Shown: positions 44,364 to 61,833 of the stretch, piece by piece
Position numbering within the stretch: position 1 is the first letter of the stretch
Layout: each line of letters begins with the position of its first letter
NCBI GenBank assembly: GCA_007644065.1
Contig: VJWN01000032.1
Span: 62,001-126,000 of the forward strand
Reading direction: 5' to 3'
DNA length: 64,000 nucleotides
Source: Margaritispora aquatica
Lineage: Eukaryota; Ascomycota; Leotiomycetes; Helotiales; Discinellaceae
The notes under the pieces: model-generated
What the model saw: only the letters and a program-made list of their open reading frames with translations
Databases searched by the model: none
Told to the model about the DNA's origin: nothing
Program-made: the position numbers and the translations under genes

Positions 44364-44465
44364 ATGCCCAATTGCACTTGCACCAAGTCACTCAAGTGTT
44401 CACAGGCCCAGAAGCAAACATGCCCCTTTCCCCATTCAAGCAATTCACAACCCGCTGAAGGGTGA
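44364..44465 (+). CDS. Possible 33-aa Cys-containing peptide
   Basis: ATGCCCAATTGCACTTGC starts a 33-codon frame, MPNCTCTKSLKCSQAQKQTC and a short Ser/Pro tail, right after a pyrimidine-rich, G-poor stretch that resembles a strong fungal leader. The C-x-C start recalls short fungal metallothioneins, but there are only four cysteines and no C-terminal Cys pair. The frame is also open upstream, so the start is a choice. Weak call, kept because it ends the Cys-rich mini-gene group. Confidence 0.25.
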   Translation: MPNCTCTKSLKCSQAQKQTCPFPHSSNSQPAEG

Positions 44466-47400
44466 CAGTTTGTGGGACGGCTGTTCGAGGCTCTAGCACG
44501 GAAACTTGCTCTACAATGCGCGAGTACACGATTTTGCTGATGGCTGGAGAAGACTTGTATCAAGCCGAGTTCATTGTATCGCTGTTGCTTAGCAGAAGGC
44601 AATAATAGCCAGTAGTTGTAAGTTCATCCTCAAGATCTGCGGTGCGTTTGGAGGAACTTTACTAAGCGTTACGTAGCTTCTTGTCTCTCTCTCCCTGATG
44701 TCCGAGCTACGCCTTGCTGCCGAAAGCAGGGCAAGCCCTGAATTGTTGCTCATTTCCACGGCCACAGATATAGAGCTCCTATAATCCAGAGGTGCGATAA
44801 TTCCCTGGGATACAATTTAGAGCATAGTATGCCATGTCGAAAGTATCTTTGTTGTTCGTTGCCATTTTGCGACATTATCGAAATAAATATGGTGCAGGGT
44901 GCATTTTCGTTAACCTCTAGTTTGAACTTCGATAGAATGTCTAACAGTAAGAGCGAAGTAAACTCTCATAGCTGTTTGAATTGAATAGATGCTGAGAATC
45001 GCAGATTGAATGTATGACTGGTGCCCACGAATTCTATCATACAATCCAGTGTTGTACCAGCCAGCTACATCCAGCACGTATTAGAATACAATACTTGGGC
45101 GGCATGTTTTATCTAGTCGTAGAGAGCTCGGTGGTACCTAGGACGAAACTTTCGACCTGGTTCCTTCATGTTGCAAGCGTGTAGACCTTCTAAAAGAGCA
45201 TTATTGTATTGATATCTACCTTGGTGCCGGAAAGCGCACCAGGCATAGTAGAGCAGTGATAAAGATTGTAGATACGAATCTTGGTTGTAGCCCTTGAACT
45301 CAAAAAGAACTTATTGAGTAATCGACAAATGAGAAAGAGAGCAGTCCTTGAGAGCTGGTTTGGTAATGATACAGACTTGAGGTTGCACAGAAATAAATCT
45401 CCAAGTGGGACATGGCACTTCGGCTGCCGGAACAAATTGGTCCGAACACTTGCATGCAGCTTACGCCTTCACTGTAGGACATCGTCATCCATGAGTCTAC
45501 TCTTTTTCGCTGTCAATACTCGAGCCTCAGAGTTCAGAGCTGTAGATATCTTTATCTGTATCCAGGCCTGCCTGAGCTTCTCGGAATGACACTTTGCCTG
45601 ACGGACAACGATCTGACAACATTCTATCGCGATAATGCCATCCAATAATTGTATGCTAGCCCTGTCACGCAAATATCATTTAGAACGATATTACAAATCA
45701 ACAATGCAGAATCCTTTGCTGAATCCTAGTCAAGAATCAGCGTGGATGTCTCGGCTCGTCATGTTGTTACGAGACAGTATTCACATCTACCGTGATCACT
45801 GATTCTTTTGTCACTATGGTTATTAACCACAGTATCTCTGCAGTCTCACAAGCTCGGCGCAGAACCTTCCTTTCTGTTGCATGTGTGCTCGAACATTACG
45901 GAATATGCCACTTCGCAGAATTCCTTCATATATGCTTAGACTGGCTCCCTCGACAGAAAGTGAGAAAGCTTCTACATCTACTTGTCAAGGATTTGACTTG
46001 GCGTTGAAGCGATCCCAATAATCTTTATAGCTGTACGGCAATCTCATCGTTCAAGCAGTGCCTTGATCTTGGCTTAGGTAATGTTTATTTCTTGCTGCTA
46101 GTGCTTTATTGTCGTGTAGAGCTACGAGTACACAAAAATTAGTGCTTATTGGGAATATCTGTCGATATGTGGCTTCCTAGGCTGCCATACTAGATCATTC
46201 TACTATCCGTCGCACAGAACATAAAAGATAGTGTGTACTACCAGTGAAGTAGCATGTGTTCAAAGAAATTTCCTCAATATATTAGTTCCTTGGCTAGAAG
46301 CTTTTTCGACAAGACATGTGTATCGCCTGTGCTGCTCTGTACGAGGCACCAGATACTAACACCCGTAAGCACTGGCTATGTGCACGATCACAAACGGGCA
46401 GTACGACATGCAACGCAAGGACAACCATCAATGGTATTCAGAGAGCATTGCTTCATTCTACCAAGTCCTACATTTCTGTTGTATCGTCGGCGGGGTAGCT
46501 AGAGCAGGATAATCTGATCCTTGTACGTGCAGATGGAGTGCCAAGCAAAGTCTCGTCTTACTGCTTTCTGCACCATACAAGGTTGAGAGCTTCGTCAGTT
46601 GGAGGGCCGCAGTTGTTTTTGGTCTAAGGTCAAAGTTATCAAGGACATGCTGTAATTCAGGACTGATTATGATTACGAGAAGCGAAAGCTAACATGTCAG
46701 CATCACAATCTCGGTTAAGGCTAGAGTGAGAGCAATCGACCCCGCTATCCAGGACGAGGAAATGTTGGTTTGCCGAATTGAATACCAGCTGTTACTTGAG
46801 TTGCGGGCGGCATCGGCATGCTCCTTGAATGGCACGATTTCTTCAACGTTACCGTATAGATCCATCAGGATGTGCAGCTTCTGGGTAATGCCCAGCATGT
46901 GATTGGGTAACACAAGAATCTCTAATTCATCTGATAGGCGGAAGCTAAAGAAGTTCATCCCACCTCAACTTGCATGCAGCATCTCGGTGGGGTAACTTGT
47001 CGAAGGATGGTGTCAGTCCAGCTCAGCCGCGGACACTTTTGTGCATTGCATCTGCAGATTTCAATGGCTATGTTCGATATAAGAACGTGTCTCTAGCTCA
47101 CTCGTCATGGCTCTGTTGGATGTACTACATCTCTTCAAATCTGAGGTTGCACTTATCTGTTGGTCTTATTAACGAATTGAATCTCGCCATTTCCATTTCA
47201 CCCATAAAAGGGAATTTCTCGGATTGTATATCAGATTCGCTTCACATCGATTGTGGGTTGAGAATTGCAGTCTTTGAAACGACAAGTGCCCTGCCATAAA
47301 AAGAAATTCAGAGCCTCTTTTCATCATAAAAAAGAAGCTAGCTGCGAGGATCAGAGACCTGTCAATCCGCAGCACCCTATCATTGGCGGTTCCCAAGTCG

Positions 47401-47468
47401 GTTTGAACAACAATTTTCGCCTAACCAAGACAACACCACATTGATAAAGCAAACACTACAACTTCAAC
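44466..47468. other. 3-kb region without supported genes
   Basis: All frames are short and interrupted. The most protein-like is an 89-codon minus-strand frame (46689-46958) ending in NSWYSIRQTNISSSWIAGSI and a hydrophobic segment, possibly the tail of a decayed membrane protein. I cannot assign it. The last 60 bases are the leader of the linoleate diol synthase gene. Confidence 0.4.
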
Positions 47469-50400
47469 ATGGCGACCACTGGGGTTGTCGACACATCAAG
47501 CACAATGCCAGGAGCATGGCGCAAAGAGATCGAGACTTCTCTCGAATCTATTAAGCAGCTGATTGGGAAGAGCCTGTCCCCAGTTCCGGTCAATCCATAT
47601 GTACCCACTAACGACACTGATGGAAAGAAAATGACAACACTATTGGCGGACCTCTCAAAGCTTGGATTCAAGGATGTGGAGACTCTTTTGACCTTATTCT
47701 ACTCCGAGGTTAAAGGTCAGCAAGATGACAGTAAGTTCGTTTTAGAAGGACTTGTCAGAGTTCTGAGTAAACTGGATGACGCCTCGAAGATCTCGACTCA
47801 GTTGACAAATGGATTCATCGATAATCTTTGGAACTCATTGCCGCACCCTCCCATGACCAGTCTCGGGAGCGAGTACAAGTACCGTGCTGCTGATGGCTCT
47901 AACAACAATATTAGAGAGCCAAACTTAGGCGCAGCTTACACTCCCTATGCACGATCGGCCAAGCCGGTTGTGTTGCAAAATATTGCTTTGCCAGATCCAG
48001 GAACAATCTTCGACAGTTTGATGGATCGCGGGGATAAATTTGAAGCACACCCAAACAAAATATCTAGCATGCTCTTCTATCTTGCTACAATCATCATTCA
48101 TGATATCTTTCGAACCGTAAGTCCGGAATGAAATCGAGTCTATCATGTGAAACTGACCACTACAGAGCCACCAAGATTACAATATCTCGAAAACCAGCTC
48201 TTACTTGGATCTGGCACCACTTTATGGTAGCATTCAATCAGAGCAAGATAATGTTCGAACCTTCAAAGATGGAAAGCTCAAGCCCGACTCGTTCTCCGAG
48301 AAGAGAATCCTAGGATTCCCTCCTGGGGTTGGTGTCATGCTCATCATGTTCAACAGATTTCATAACTACACTGTGTCAAATCTTGCAAAGTGAGTACATT
48401 TATACCTCCCAGATACAGAGTGTCTAACACCAGATAGGATCAACGAGAATGGTCGGTTCACGAAGCCCAAGGATGATGCTACGAAAGAGCAGTGGGACAA
48501 ATACGACAATGACTTGTTCCAAACTGGACGTCTCATCACTTGCGGTCTTTACGTTAATTGCATCCTGAAAGACTACGTTAGAACAATTTTGAATCTCAAT
48601 CGCTCGGCCACGAAGTGGGATTTAGATCCTAGAACTACCGAGGGCAAAACTTTGTTCAATTCCCCCGCTGCTGAGGGAACGGGTAACCAAGTCTCCGCAG
48701 AATTCAATTTGAGTAAGTGACTCCTCCTCCTCTGTAAACACTGAAGTCACCTGACTAACCTACGCAGTTTATCGATGGCATTCTGCGATCTCACAGCGAG
48801 ATGAAGTGTGGACAGAAAAAGTCTATGCAGAATATTTCCCAGGCAAGGATCCCGCAGATGTCAGTTTGAGGGAGCTCGTTGGGAAGCTTTCGGAGCTCGA
48901 AAAGGGAACGCCCGATGATCCACTTGACCCAAAGAGAAAATTTGGAGGCATGACCCGTCAAGATGACGGCACTTACAAGGACGATGAATTGGTAAAGATA
49001 TTGACAGAGTCGATCGAAGACGTTGCAGGGTCTTTCGGAGCAAATAAGGTGCCCAGGATCTTACGTTCTGTCGAAATCCTAGGCATAATTCAGGCGAGAA
49101 CCTGGAATCTTGCCTCGTTGAACGAGTTCAGACAGTTTGCTGGGCTCAAAAAACATGCAACCTTTGAAGACATCAATCCAGATAAGGAAGTTGCCAAGCG
49201 ATTGAAGGATCTCTATGATCATCCAGACTATGTCGAGTTGTACCCCGGGCTGGTTGCAGAAAAGCCAAAACCTCCCATGGCACCTGGATCTGGACTTTGT
49301 GTAAATTTCACTACCTCTTATGCTATTCTCTCGGATGCTGTTGGTCTGGTCAGAGGAGATCGATTTTATACTGCCGACTACACTCCAAAGAACTTGACGA
49401 ATTGGGGGTGAGTACCTATATACTTCAACTCTAACTCAATTACTGACGTACGGTTAGATATAACGAGGTGCAATATGACACCTCGGTTGATGATGGATGT
49501 GTTTTCTACAAGGTCATACTTCGAGCCTTTCCTAACCACTTCAAAGGCAATTCGATTTACGCTCATTACCCGCTTGTGATTCCCAAAGAAAACTTGGTCA
49601 TCCAGAAGGATCTTGGACGTGCCGAAAAATACTCTTGGGATAAGCCAGCACGAACTCCAGAATTAATCGTCGTCAAAAGCCACGCTGCTTCAAAGGCCAT
49701 CCTCGAAGATAAGACGAATTGGAAGGTTACCTGGGGTGAAACCATCATCTTCCTTACTAGCATGCCCAAGAAAACGTACGGTGTCGACTTCTGCCTTGCC
49801 GGTGACAATGCCTCTAATACCGTGTCACGCAAGCTTGTTCAGAAAGGTATGTATCCAGGAAATTGGCAGGTGGATGTCAAGAGTTTCTATGAGTCTACTA
49901 CATTTAAGCTTCTGAAGAAGTATAGCTACAAGGTCCCTGGAAAGAACGTTTATCAAGTCGATATCGTTCGTGATGTTGCCAACTTAGTCAACGCTCGTTT
50001 TGCCGCTTCGGTTTTCAGCTTGCCCATCAAGACCGACGAATCACCTAGAGGTATTTACACCGAGCAAGAAATGTACCAGGTGCTTGCCATCTGCTTTATT
50101 TCAATTTTCTTCAACGGAGATATTGCCAAAAGCTTTCAAGTCAGAGAAGCAGCACATTTGCTTGCTCAACAGCTGGGAGAACTGATTCTACTAAACACCG
50201 AGGCAATCGCAGCTACTGGATTAATCGCAGATGTCATCGCAAAGCTCCATCACAGTAGTGGCCTGACTGAGTATGGAACTCACATGATTCAAAGATTCTT
50301 GGAGGCAAAGATGCCAATCAAGGATATCGTTTGGAGCCAAATGTGAGTTCACAGTGAGCAATTAGAGTAAAATGCTAACAAATTAAGCCTCCCAACTGCT

Positions 50401-51074
50401 ACTGCAATGTCGGCAAATCAATCTCAACTCTTTTCCCAGGCTCTGGATTACTACCTGACAGAAGGTGCCGAGTTCATCCCAGAGCTGTACAGACTTTCAA
50501 AGCTTAGTACTAAGGAATCAGATGACAAGATCTTGAGATAGTAAGTCTGCGTACCATAATATCCTGATTCTGGCTGACAAAACAAAGTTTCATGGAAGGA
50601 GCTCGTCTTCGCGGCACCGTTGCCCTGTTCCGAGATTACTCTCCCTCTGCAGCTGGCGCTCCAGCAACAGCAACTGTCAAAGACGGGGACGCTGAGGTCT
50701 CGGTCCCCGCAGGGCGCCGCGTCTTCGTCGACCTCATTCTCGCTTCCCAAGATCCAGCTGCCTTCCCCGAGCCCACGAAGGTCAAGCTTGACCGGCCGAT
50801 GGACTCGTACCTCCACTACGGACTGGGTCCGCATCAGTGCGCAGGTATGGACGCCAGCATGGTCGCGATGACAGCCATGTTTAGGACTGTGTTTGGACTC
50901 AAGGGATTGAAGAGGGCTCAAGGGAGCGGACCCGGTGGTTCGTGGTATGGCGAGAATCCGGGCGAGCTGAAGAAAATCCCTGGTCCTGGGGGCTCGACGA
51001 TTTACATGACGCCCGATCAGAGCAGTTTCTTCCCGTTCCCGACCACGATGAAGGTCCAGTGGGATGCGGAGTAG
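47469..51074 (+). CDS. Linoleate diol synthase / psi-producing oxygenase (dioxygenase-P450 fusion)
   Basis: Seven exons: 47469-48116, 48166-48389, 48438-48712, 48768-49407, 49458-50342, 50388-50540 and 50588-51074; all introns 45-55 nt; 1103 aa, the family length. N-terminal haem peroxidase/dioxygenase domain: distal His in IIIHDIFRT (H211), catalytic Tyr and proximal His in IYRWHS (Y384, H387). C-terminal P450 domain: ANQSQ (N901, Q904), equivalent to the Asn/Gln needed by 5,8-diol synthases for hydroperoxide isomerisation, and the thiolate loop GLGPHQCAG (C1026). Because the Cys ligand is present, the P450 half should be active. This favours a PpoA-type 8R-dioxygenase/diol synthase over a PpoC-type 10R-dioxygenase. 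The product would be a dihydroxy-linoleate oxylipin (psi factor), which controls sporulation in Aspergillus. Positional specificity (5,8 or 7,8) is not decided. Confidence 0.93.
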
Positions 51075-52282
51075 ATGATGTTGGGTTGGGAAGGTGGGAG
51101 ACTGTGGTTCATGGTTGGGCTTAGTAGGGTGAAGCAGAGACTGAAATTGGGCTTAGGAAAAGCCTGGATTATCACTCTGGATATGCAGAATCTCTCTTGA
51201 ATCTATCATGAAATTCATACTCATCTTGATTGACATTTCTAAAACATTGCCCTCTGTGACAGGTGTGGTTAAAATAGGGCAGATAGTGGGGCAAGGTAAC
51301 CTTCGAAACTTTCAAAATTCGATCTTCGAGCATCTCTTGCCAGTCTCTTAGTATTAGGTGCCGAGAATTGGATTTTGCGGTTCTGTACTTTCTCCGCTTG
51401 TCGCTTAAATCTCCATTGAGCACTTTCGCTGCTGCGTGGGGAGATTGGAGACTCTACCTGGACAAAACAACGATAACTCATCTTCCAAAACATACCTATC
51501 CTATTGTATATCTCACCTCACCTCAAGCAATTTCTTAAATATAGCAGCTTGAACTCATCCAAATCTCAAATCTCAAAATTCAAGTCACCCAAGCATCACC
51601 CACCTACCCAACCACCAACATCACCCCACCCACATACCTACCCACCTACCCATTACAGCCTCCCTTACTTACCCTTACTTACCCTTACCTCAACTATGAG
51701 CAAAATTCAAACTTACAACACTGCAACACTGCAGCACTCCAACCCTCCAACACAAGAGTACCTTCACATATCACGTAAAATCGTCAGACACAGACACAAT
51801 TCAATAAGATGATGTGAATTGATGCGATTTCATGCAAAGATGCAAATATAGTTGATACAGCAATAAATACATACAAGGGTGCCACCATTGCCAAAGCCAG
51901 AGCAAAAGCCATCGCCAATGCCCCAGCTCACCTCGTACTCATCCTTCATTTACCACTTCCCCTATCTACGTCCCCACCCTTTCCTTTCCACTCCACTCCC
52001 CCCAACTTATTTTTGAAACGTCGCCAATATGCAGCATAAAAGCACACACCAACTAGGAAACCGAAGCAAAGCAAGCAAGCAAAGAAAAGCAAATGAATTA
52101 AAGTCCAAAACGCCGCCGTTTCCATCCCAACCTAAATCCCAACGCATCCGATGCACTGTCCGTCAGTCCGGTCCGTCCAGATTGATATGATATGATATGC
52201 GGTTCTAACTCCAATTCTCCAGAGAAAAAACAACAGTGCTAATACGCAAGGGAAAAAAGGAAGTCGCAGAATCTCCCACCAT
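51075..52282. other. Intergenic, convergent, low complexity
   Basis: Between the 3' ends of the diol synthase and KDM5 genes. A C/A-rich simple-sequence tract (about 51590-51700: CCCACCTACC, CTTACTTACC repeats) generates a spurious Pro/His/Thr-rich frame. No gene. Confidence 0.5.
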
Positions 52283-57926
<5,644 letters not shown>

Positions 57927-59400
57927 TCACACTCGCACTCGAGAACGAGGTTGAGGGTGGTGGATCGGTGGTGTATTCTTTGCAGATTGAAGGAAGGGGT
58001 TATATCATCGGCATCGAGAGAATTCAAGGGGTGGGCTGGGTCGTGACCAGCCAGTTGTGTTGGTGAGTAGAATCGATCCCCTCCCTCATGGAGCCTCCAC
58101 GCCACGCAACAAAGAGTTGTCGGGTTCCGATATCTTGGATTGTCGCAGGATTATGACGAGGGTTTTAGTCGTGAAAGAATAAATTGGAGTACGTCTGAAT
58201 TGTTGGTCAGGTCGTGCTCCGCGGATGGGGGGTTGGTGATGGTGATGGTGGTGGTGGTGGTGGTGTCGAGATATCTAGGTCCGATATGATGTGCTGGATG
58301 AAGAGAGGTATTTTCGGAGGTGTAGGTGCAGGTGTGGAGGAGGATCGGGTCTTGGGCTTGGGGCTTGACGGAAGTAAGTTCACGAGAGAGGAGGAGAGAA
58401 AAGCGGATATTCGAGCTGTCTCGCTTTCTCGCTGTATGGGGGGAAAGGTAAAAAAAAGTGATAGAAGAGGATAAATGGACTGGACGGGAATGGAATGGAT
58501 GGACAAATGACACATGGGACTAGTGAGTGAATGATTGAATAAGTGAAAGTCTTGAAATGCCTTGCTTGCCCTTATTCAGGTGCAGGTGGTGGTGGTGGTG
58601 GTGGTGGTCGAACTGAGCTAAAGTCCAGCATGGCTTCCATGCAACATCAAAGAAAGATAGATTATATGGGGCCGAGGATGTAAAGTTGGTTATTTTCAAC
58701 TGGGATATCTTGACATTTATGATACTATAATAATAATTTATTCCCATCTCTACCTCAATCTTTTTTCCCTTTTTCCTTTGATTTTATTTTGCCCTATAGT
58801 CAAGTGCATATTCATGTTCTTCATGTTCTTCATACTCTGATGTTCTTCTGTTCGGTCACCCAAACTGGGTTAAGGCTGGGCTGGGCTGGGCTGGGCTGAG
58901 GTCTCTGCTGGAAACGGAAGGGGCTTGGCTTGGCGAAGTTCGAAGTTTGAAGTTCGAACCTGAACGACTGACTAACTGACTTGATAGAGACCAGGATGTG
59001 GGTTGACACCTGAGGCTGAAATGGACCAGAGATTGAGGAGCGAACCAATCAGCCATCGAATGTCGTTGGATATTTGGAGAGGGGGAGATCCACATCTTTC
59101 CGTCCTTCCACCTTTCCACCTTTCCACCTTTGCACCTTTGCACCTGCCATAATGGAACTGAAGGAACTTTCCATGATTCTTCCTTTCCGACTCATATACA
59201 CACATCTATCTGATCTATCTGATCTATCTGATAGTAGACATCAGACCTCAGACATCAAAAGATCTATAGTCTGGCATCACAACCTCAGTTATCTTATATT
59301 AAATAAAACATTAAGGGTGATTAAAATGATCCCATCATTTTAATCATTATCTCATGTGAACACATCCAATCCAATGCTACCCTCTTTGAAACATTGGTCG

Positions 59401-59468
59401 ATTGAGCATTGAGCATTGAGCATGAACATGAACATGAACATGAACATGAATGAGCATGAGCATGCGCA
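59401..59468. repeat. (GAGCAT)/(GAACAT)n microsatellite
   Basis: About eleven hexamer copies switching from TTGAGCA to GAACAT and back to GAGCAT/CGCATG. Non-coding. Confidence 0.9.
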
Positions 59469-59638
59469 TGCGCAGGGCAGACATCCCGTCCATCCAATAT
59501 TGATTGATATTGATTGATGCGGTACCACATTCCACTTACAAAACACCCGATGAATTCAAACAGTTGCACTACCTACTCTTCACAATCTGTCATCATATCA
59601 TCACGGTCTATCGACACATCTGGGAACTATAGACACGA

Positions 59639-59661
59639 TATATATATATATATATATATAA
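59639..59661. repeat. (TA)n run
   Basis: About eleven uninterrupted TA dinucleotides. Confidence 0.95.
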
Positions 59662-60292
59662 CAAGCGAGGTTGACTGCCTATCTACAAGTATCGTATGTG
59701 TTTTTTTGTGTGCGTTCAATAGTTAGTTCCATTGAGTTAGTGTCTTTCCAACGTCATGTCATGTCATGTCCTCCCCGTCCAGGCTATCGGGATTAGTGAC
59801 CAACACACCCTTCGAGCCCTCTCTGTACCCCAGGAAATCCACTCCTCCCCAGGGCAGCAGCGTGAAACAACCCACGACCACGACCACCACCACCACCACG
59901 GATGGACAAAGCAATCAATACAATCATCAATTCCCAGGACCAAACTCTCTGATTCATGTGGTGTTTGACAATCCAAACAACGGATCATCGTATTCCTGCA
60001 TCATTCAACACGCTCGACTAATTTGGGGGTGGACATCATTTTTCATGTCATCGTGGACCACTCACTGGTGGTGGTTGTTTTAAGGTCGGAGGTGGTTCAT
60101 CTGAAGGTGCTGACCACCACCACCACCACCTCCCATTCCCTCGATCATCGATCATCGATCATCGGTCCGCCGCTTAATTATCAACCAGGACAAGACAGGA
60201 CAAGACGGATGGGGACCACTCAATTTCAACGTCATACCAAAAAACAACAACAACCCTCCCCTCCCCTCCCCTCCTCATTCCAACTCCTCATC

Positions 60293-61833
60293 ATGCCTCT
60301 AGACCGTCCCATCCCGGCATTCTACTGCTGCTATCTACTGCGGTCTACCATCCGACATGGCAACGTCTATGTCGGCTCCACTCCAAATCCAGGTATGTTG
60401 ATCCTTCAATCGGTATGACTAGGTAGGTACCAAAGGGTTTAATCTAACAATTCATTTTACCTAGTTCGAAGATTGCGACAACATAATGGTGAAGCCAAGG
60501 GAGGAGCAGCGCGAACAAATCGACCAAGTCTACGTCCTTGGGAGATGACGTGCATCGTGACCGGCTTTCCGAGTCATATTGCGGCTCTACAGTTCGAGTA
60601 AGTCACGCTCAATCTCCCGAGTCTTCCAAACAAAGACGCCATCACGTGATAATTCAATGTCTTCCTCGACGATCCATAAAACTGGGAGAACGACAACTTT
60701 CCTAGTCCCGTCAATCCAATCATATCGTAAATCCAAGTCATCTTTCTAATTCTTTCAGATGGGCATGGCAAAACCCACACATAACACTACATATTCCCCC
60801 CTCCTCCCGCATCCAACACTCCACCGCCAAAAAGCGCTCCGGCCACCCCAAGCGACCCCGCCACAGCGTCGCCTCCCTCCTCTCCAACCTACATCTTCTG
60901 CTCCGTGTCCCGTCTTTCTCACGCTGGCCACTGCAGCTTCATTTCTTCTCGGAAGACGTGCATAAAGCGTGGTTGAGATGGACGACAAGCCAGCCGGAAT
61001 CGATCCGAGCTTCGATTCCTATCCTTACGGATTTTCCGCCTGAGCAGCCGGTTGAGTCGTTGGGGTTGGATTTAGATCCGAGTAAGACTTTGAGTGGTGA
61101 GGAGGGGAGAAGGGTCCATGGTATTGCGGTGTTAGATATCAACTATGCTGTGAATAAAGCTCACGTGGAGAAAGGGAAGGGCATCACTGACTTCGAGCGA
61201 GAAGGAGCATGTTCTATCTGTCAATTCGATCTCGAACATGAAGCAGGCATCTACGCCATCTGTCCAAACCCAGACTGTGAAGCAGTAACGCACCTCAAAT
61301 GTCTAAGCACGCACTTCCTGTCCTCGGAATCCACAGACGATGCCGATACCCTTGTGCCTATAAAAGGCACTTGTCCAAGCTGCAAAATTGAACATACATG
61401 GGTTGATATTGTCAAGGAAGTCACATTGCGAATGCGAGGCCAGAAGGAAGTCGAGAAATTGCTTAAGAAGAAGCGCGTTCCGAAAGGGAAAGGAAAAACG
61501 ACCATCACGCAAGCGGTAGCAGATTCCGAGTCTGAAGACGATGACGATGATATGGACTTAGATGAGGAGGAAGAGGTCAGGAATGACTTCGTCATTACGC
61601 CTGGGAAGGAAGGAGGAGATGTATGGCACGAGCTGGATGATTCGGACTCGGATACGGGGTCCATCACGAGTAATGCTTCTGCGTCACTTGTAAAACCAAT
61701 TTCACAGTCTCAGTCCAAGGGGAAATCGACATCGACATCGACATCAAGACCGAAGAAGATGGTGAAAATTGTGAAGCAGTTGCCCATCGTTATTGAGGAT
61801 AGCGATTGGGATGATGCGCATGAATTAGATTAA
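60293..61833 (+). CDS. SLX1: SLX1 structure-specific endonuclease catalytic subunit
   Basis: Three exons: 60293-60392, 60465-60597 and 60759-61833; introns 72 and 161 nt; 435 aa. The GIY-YIG nuclease domain is assembled across all three exons: [29 protein letters not shown] with the catalytic Arg, and LQFEWAWQ with the metal-binding Glu, each a SLX1 hallmark. The C-terminal zinc finger follows ([40 protein letters not shown]). The tail is acidic and Ser-rich ([18 protein letters not shown]). SLX1 acts with the SLX4 scaffold to cut branched DNA such as Holliday junctions and 5' flaps. SLX4 is not in this window. Confidence 0.93.

Noticed and set aside
44100..44465. 121-codon plus-strand frame ending at 44465, taken as a whole
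   Set aside because: The upstream two thirds translate a pyrimidine-rich leader-like tract; only the last 33 codons have any case, listed at low confidence.
46254..46502. 82-codon plus-strand frame with several cysteines
   Set aside because: No leader, no domain, and overlapping alternative frames of equal length; looks like chance.
51504..51812. 102-codon Pro/His/Thr-rich frame
   Set aside because: Generated by CCCACCTACC-type simple sequence; no start context or family.
58151..58515. Two overlapping minus-strand frames of about 100-120 codons, Pro/Ser/Thr-rich
   Set aside because: They translate GGT/ACC and pyrimidine simple sequence in the KDM5-SLX1 intergenic region; no conserved motif.
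59756..60418. Plus-strand frames of 70-131 codons before SLX1
   Set aside because: They are rich in poly-Thr/His/Gly from CCA/GGT repeats; the SLX1 start at 60293 is fixed by the GIY-YIG N-terminus.
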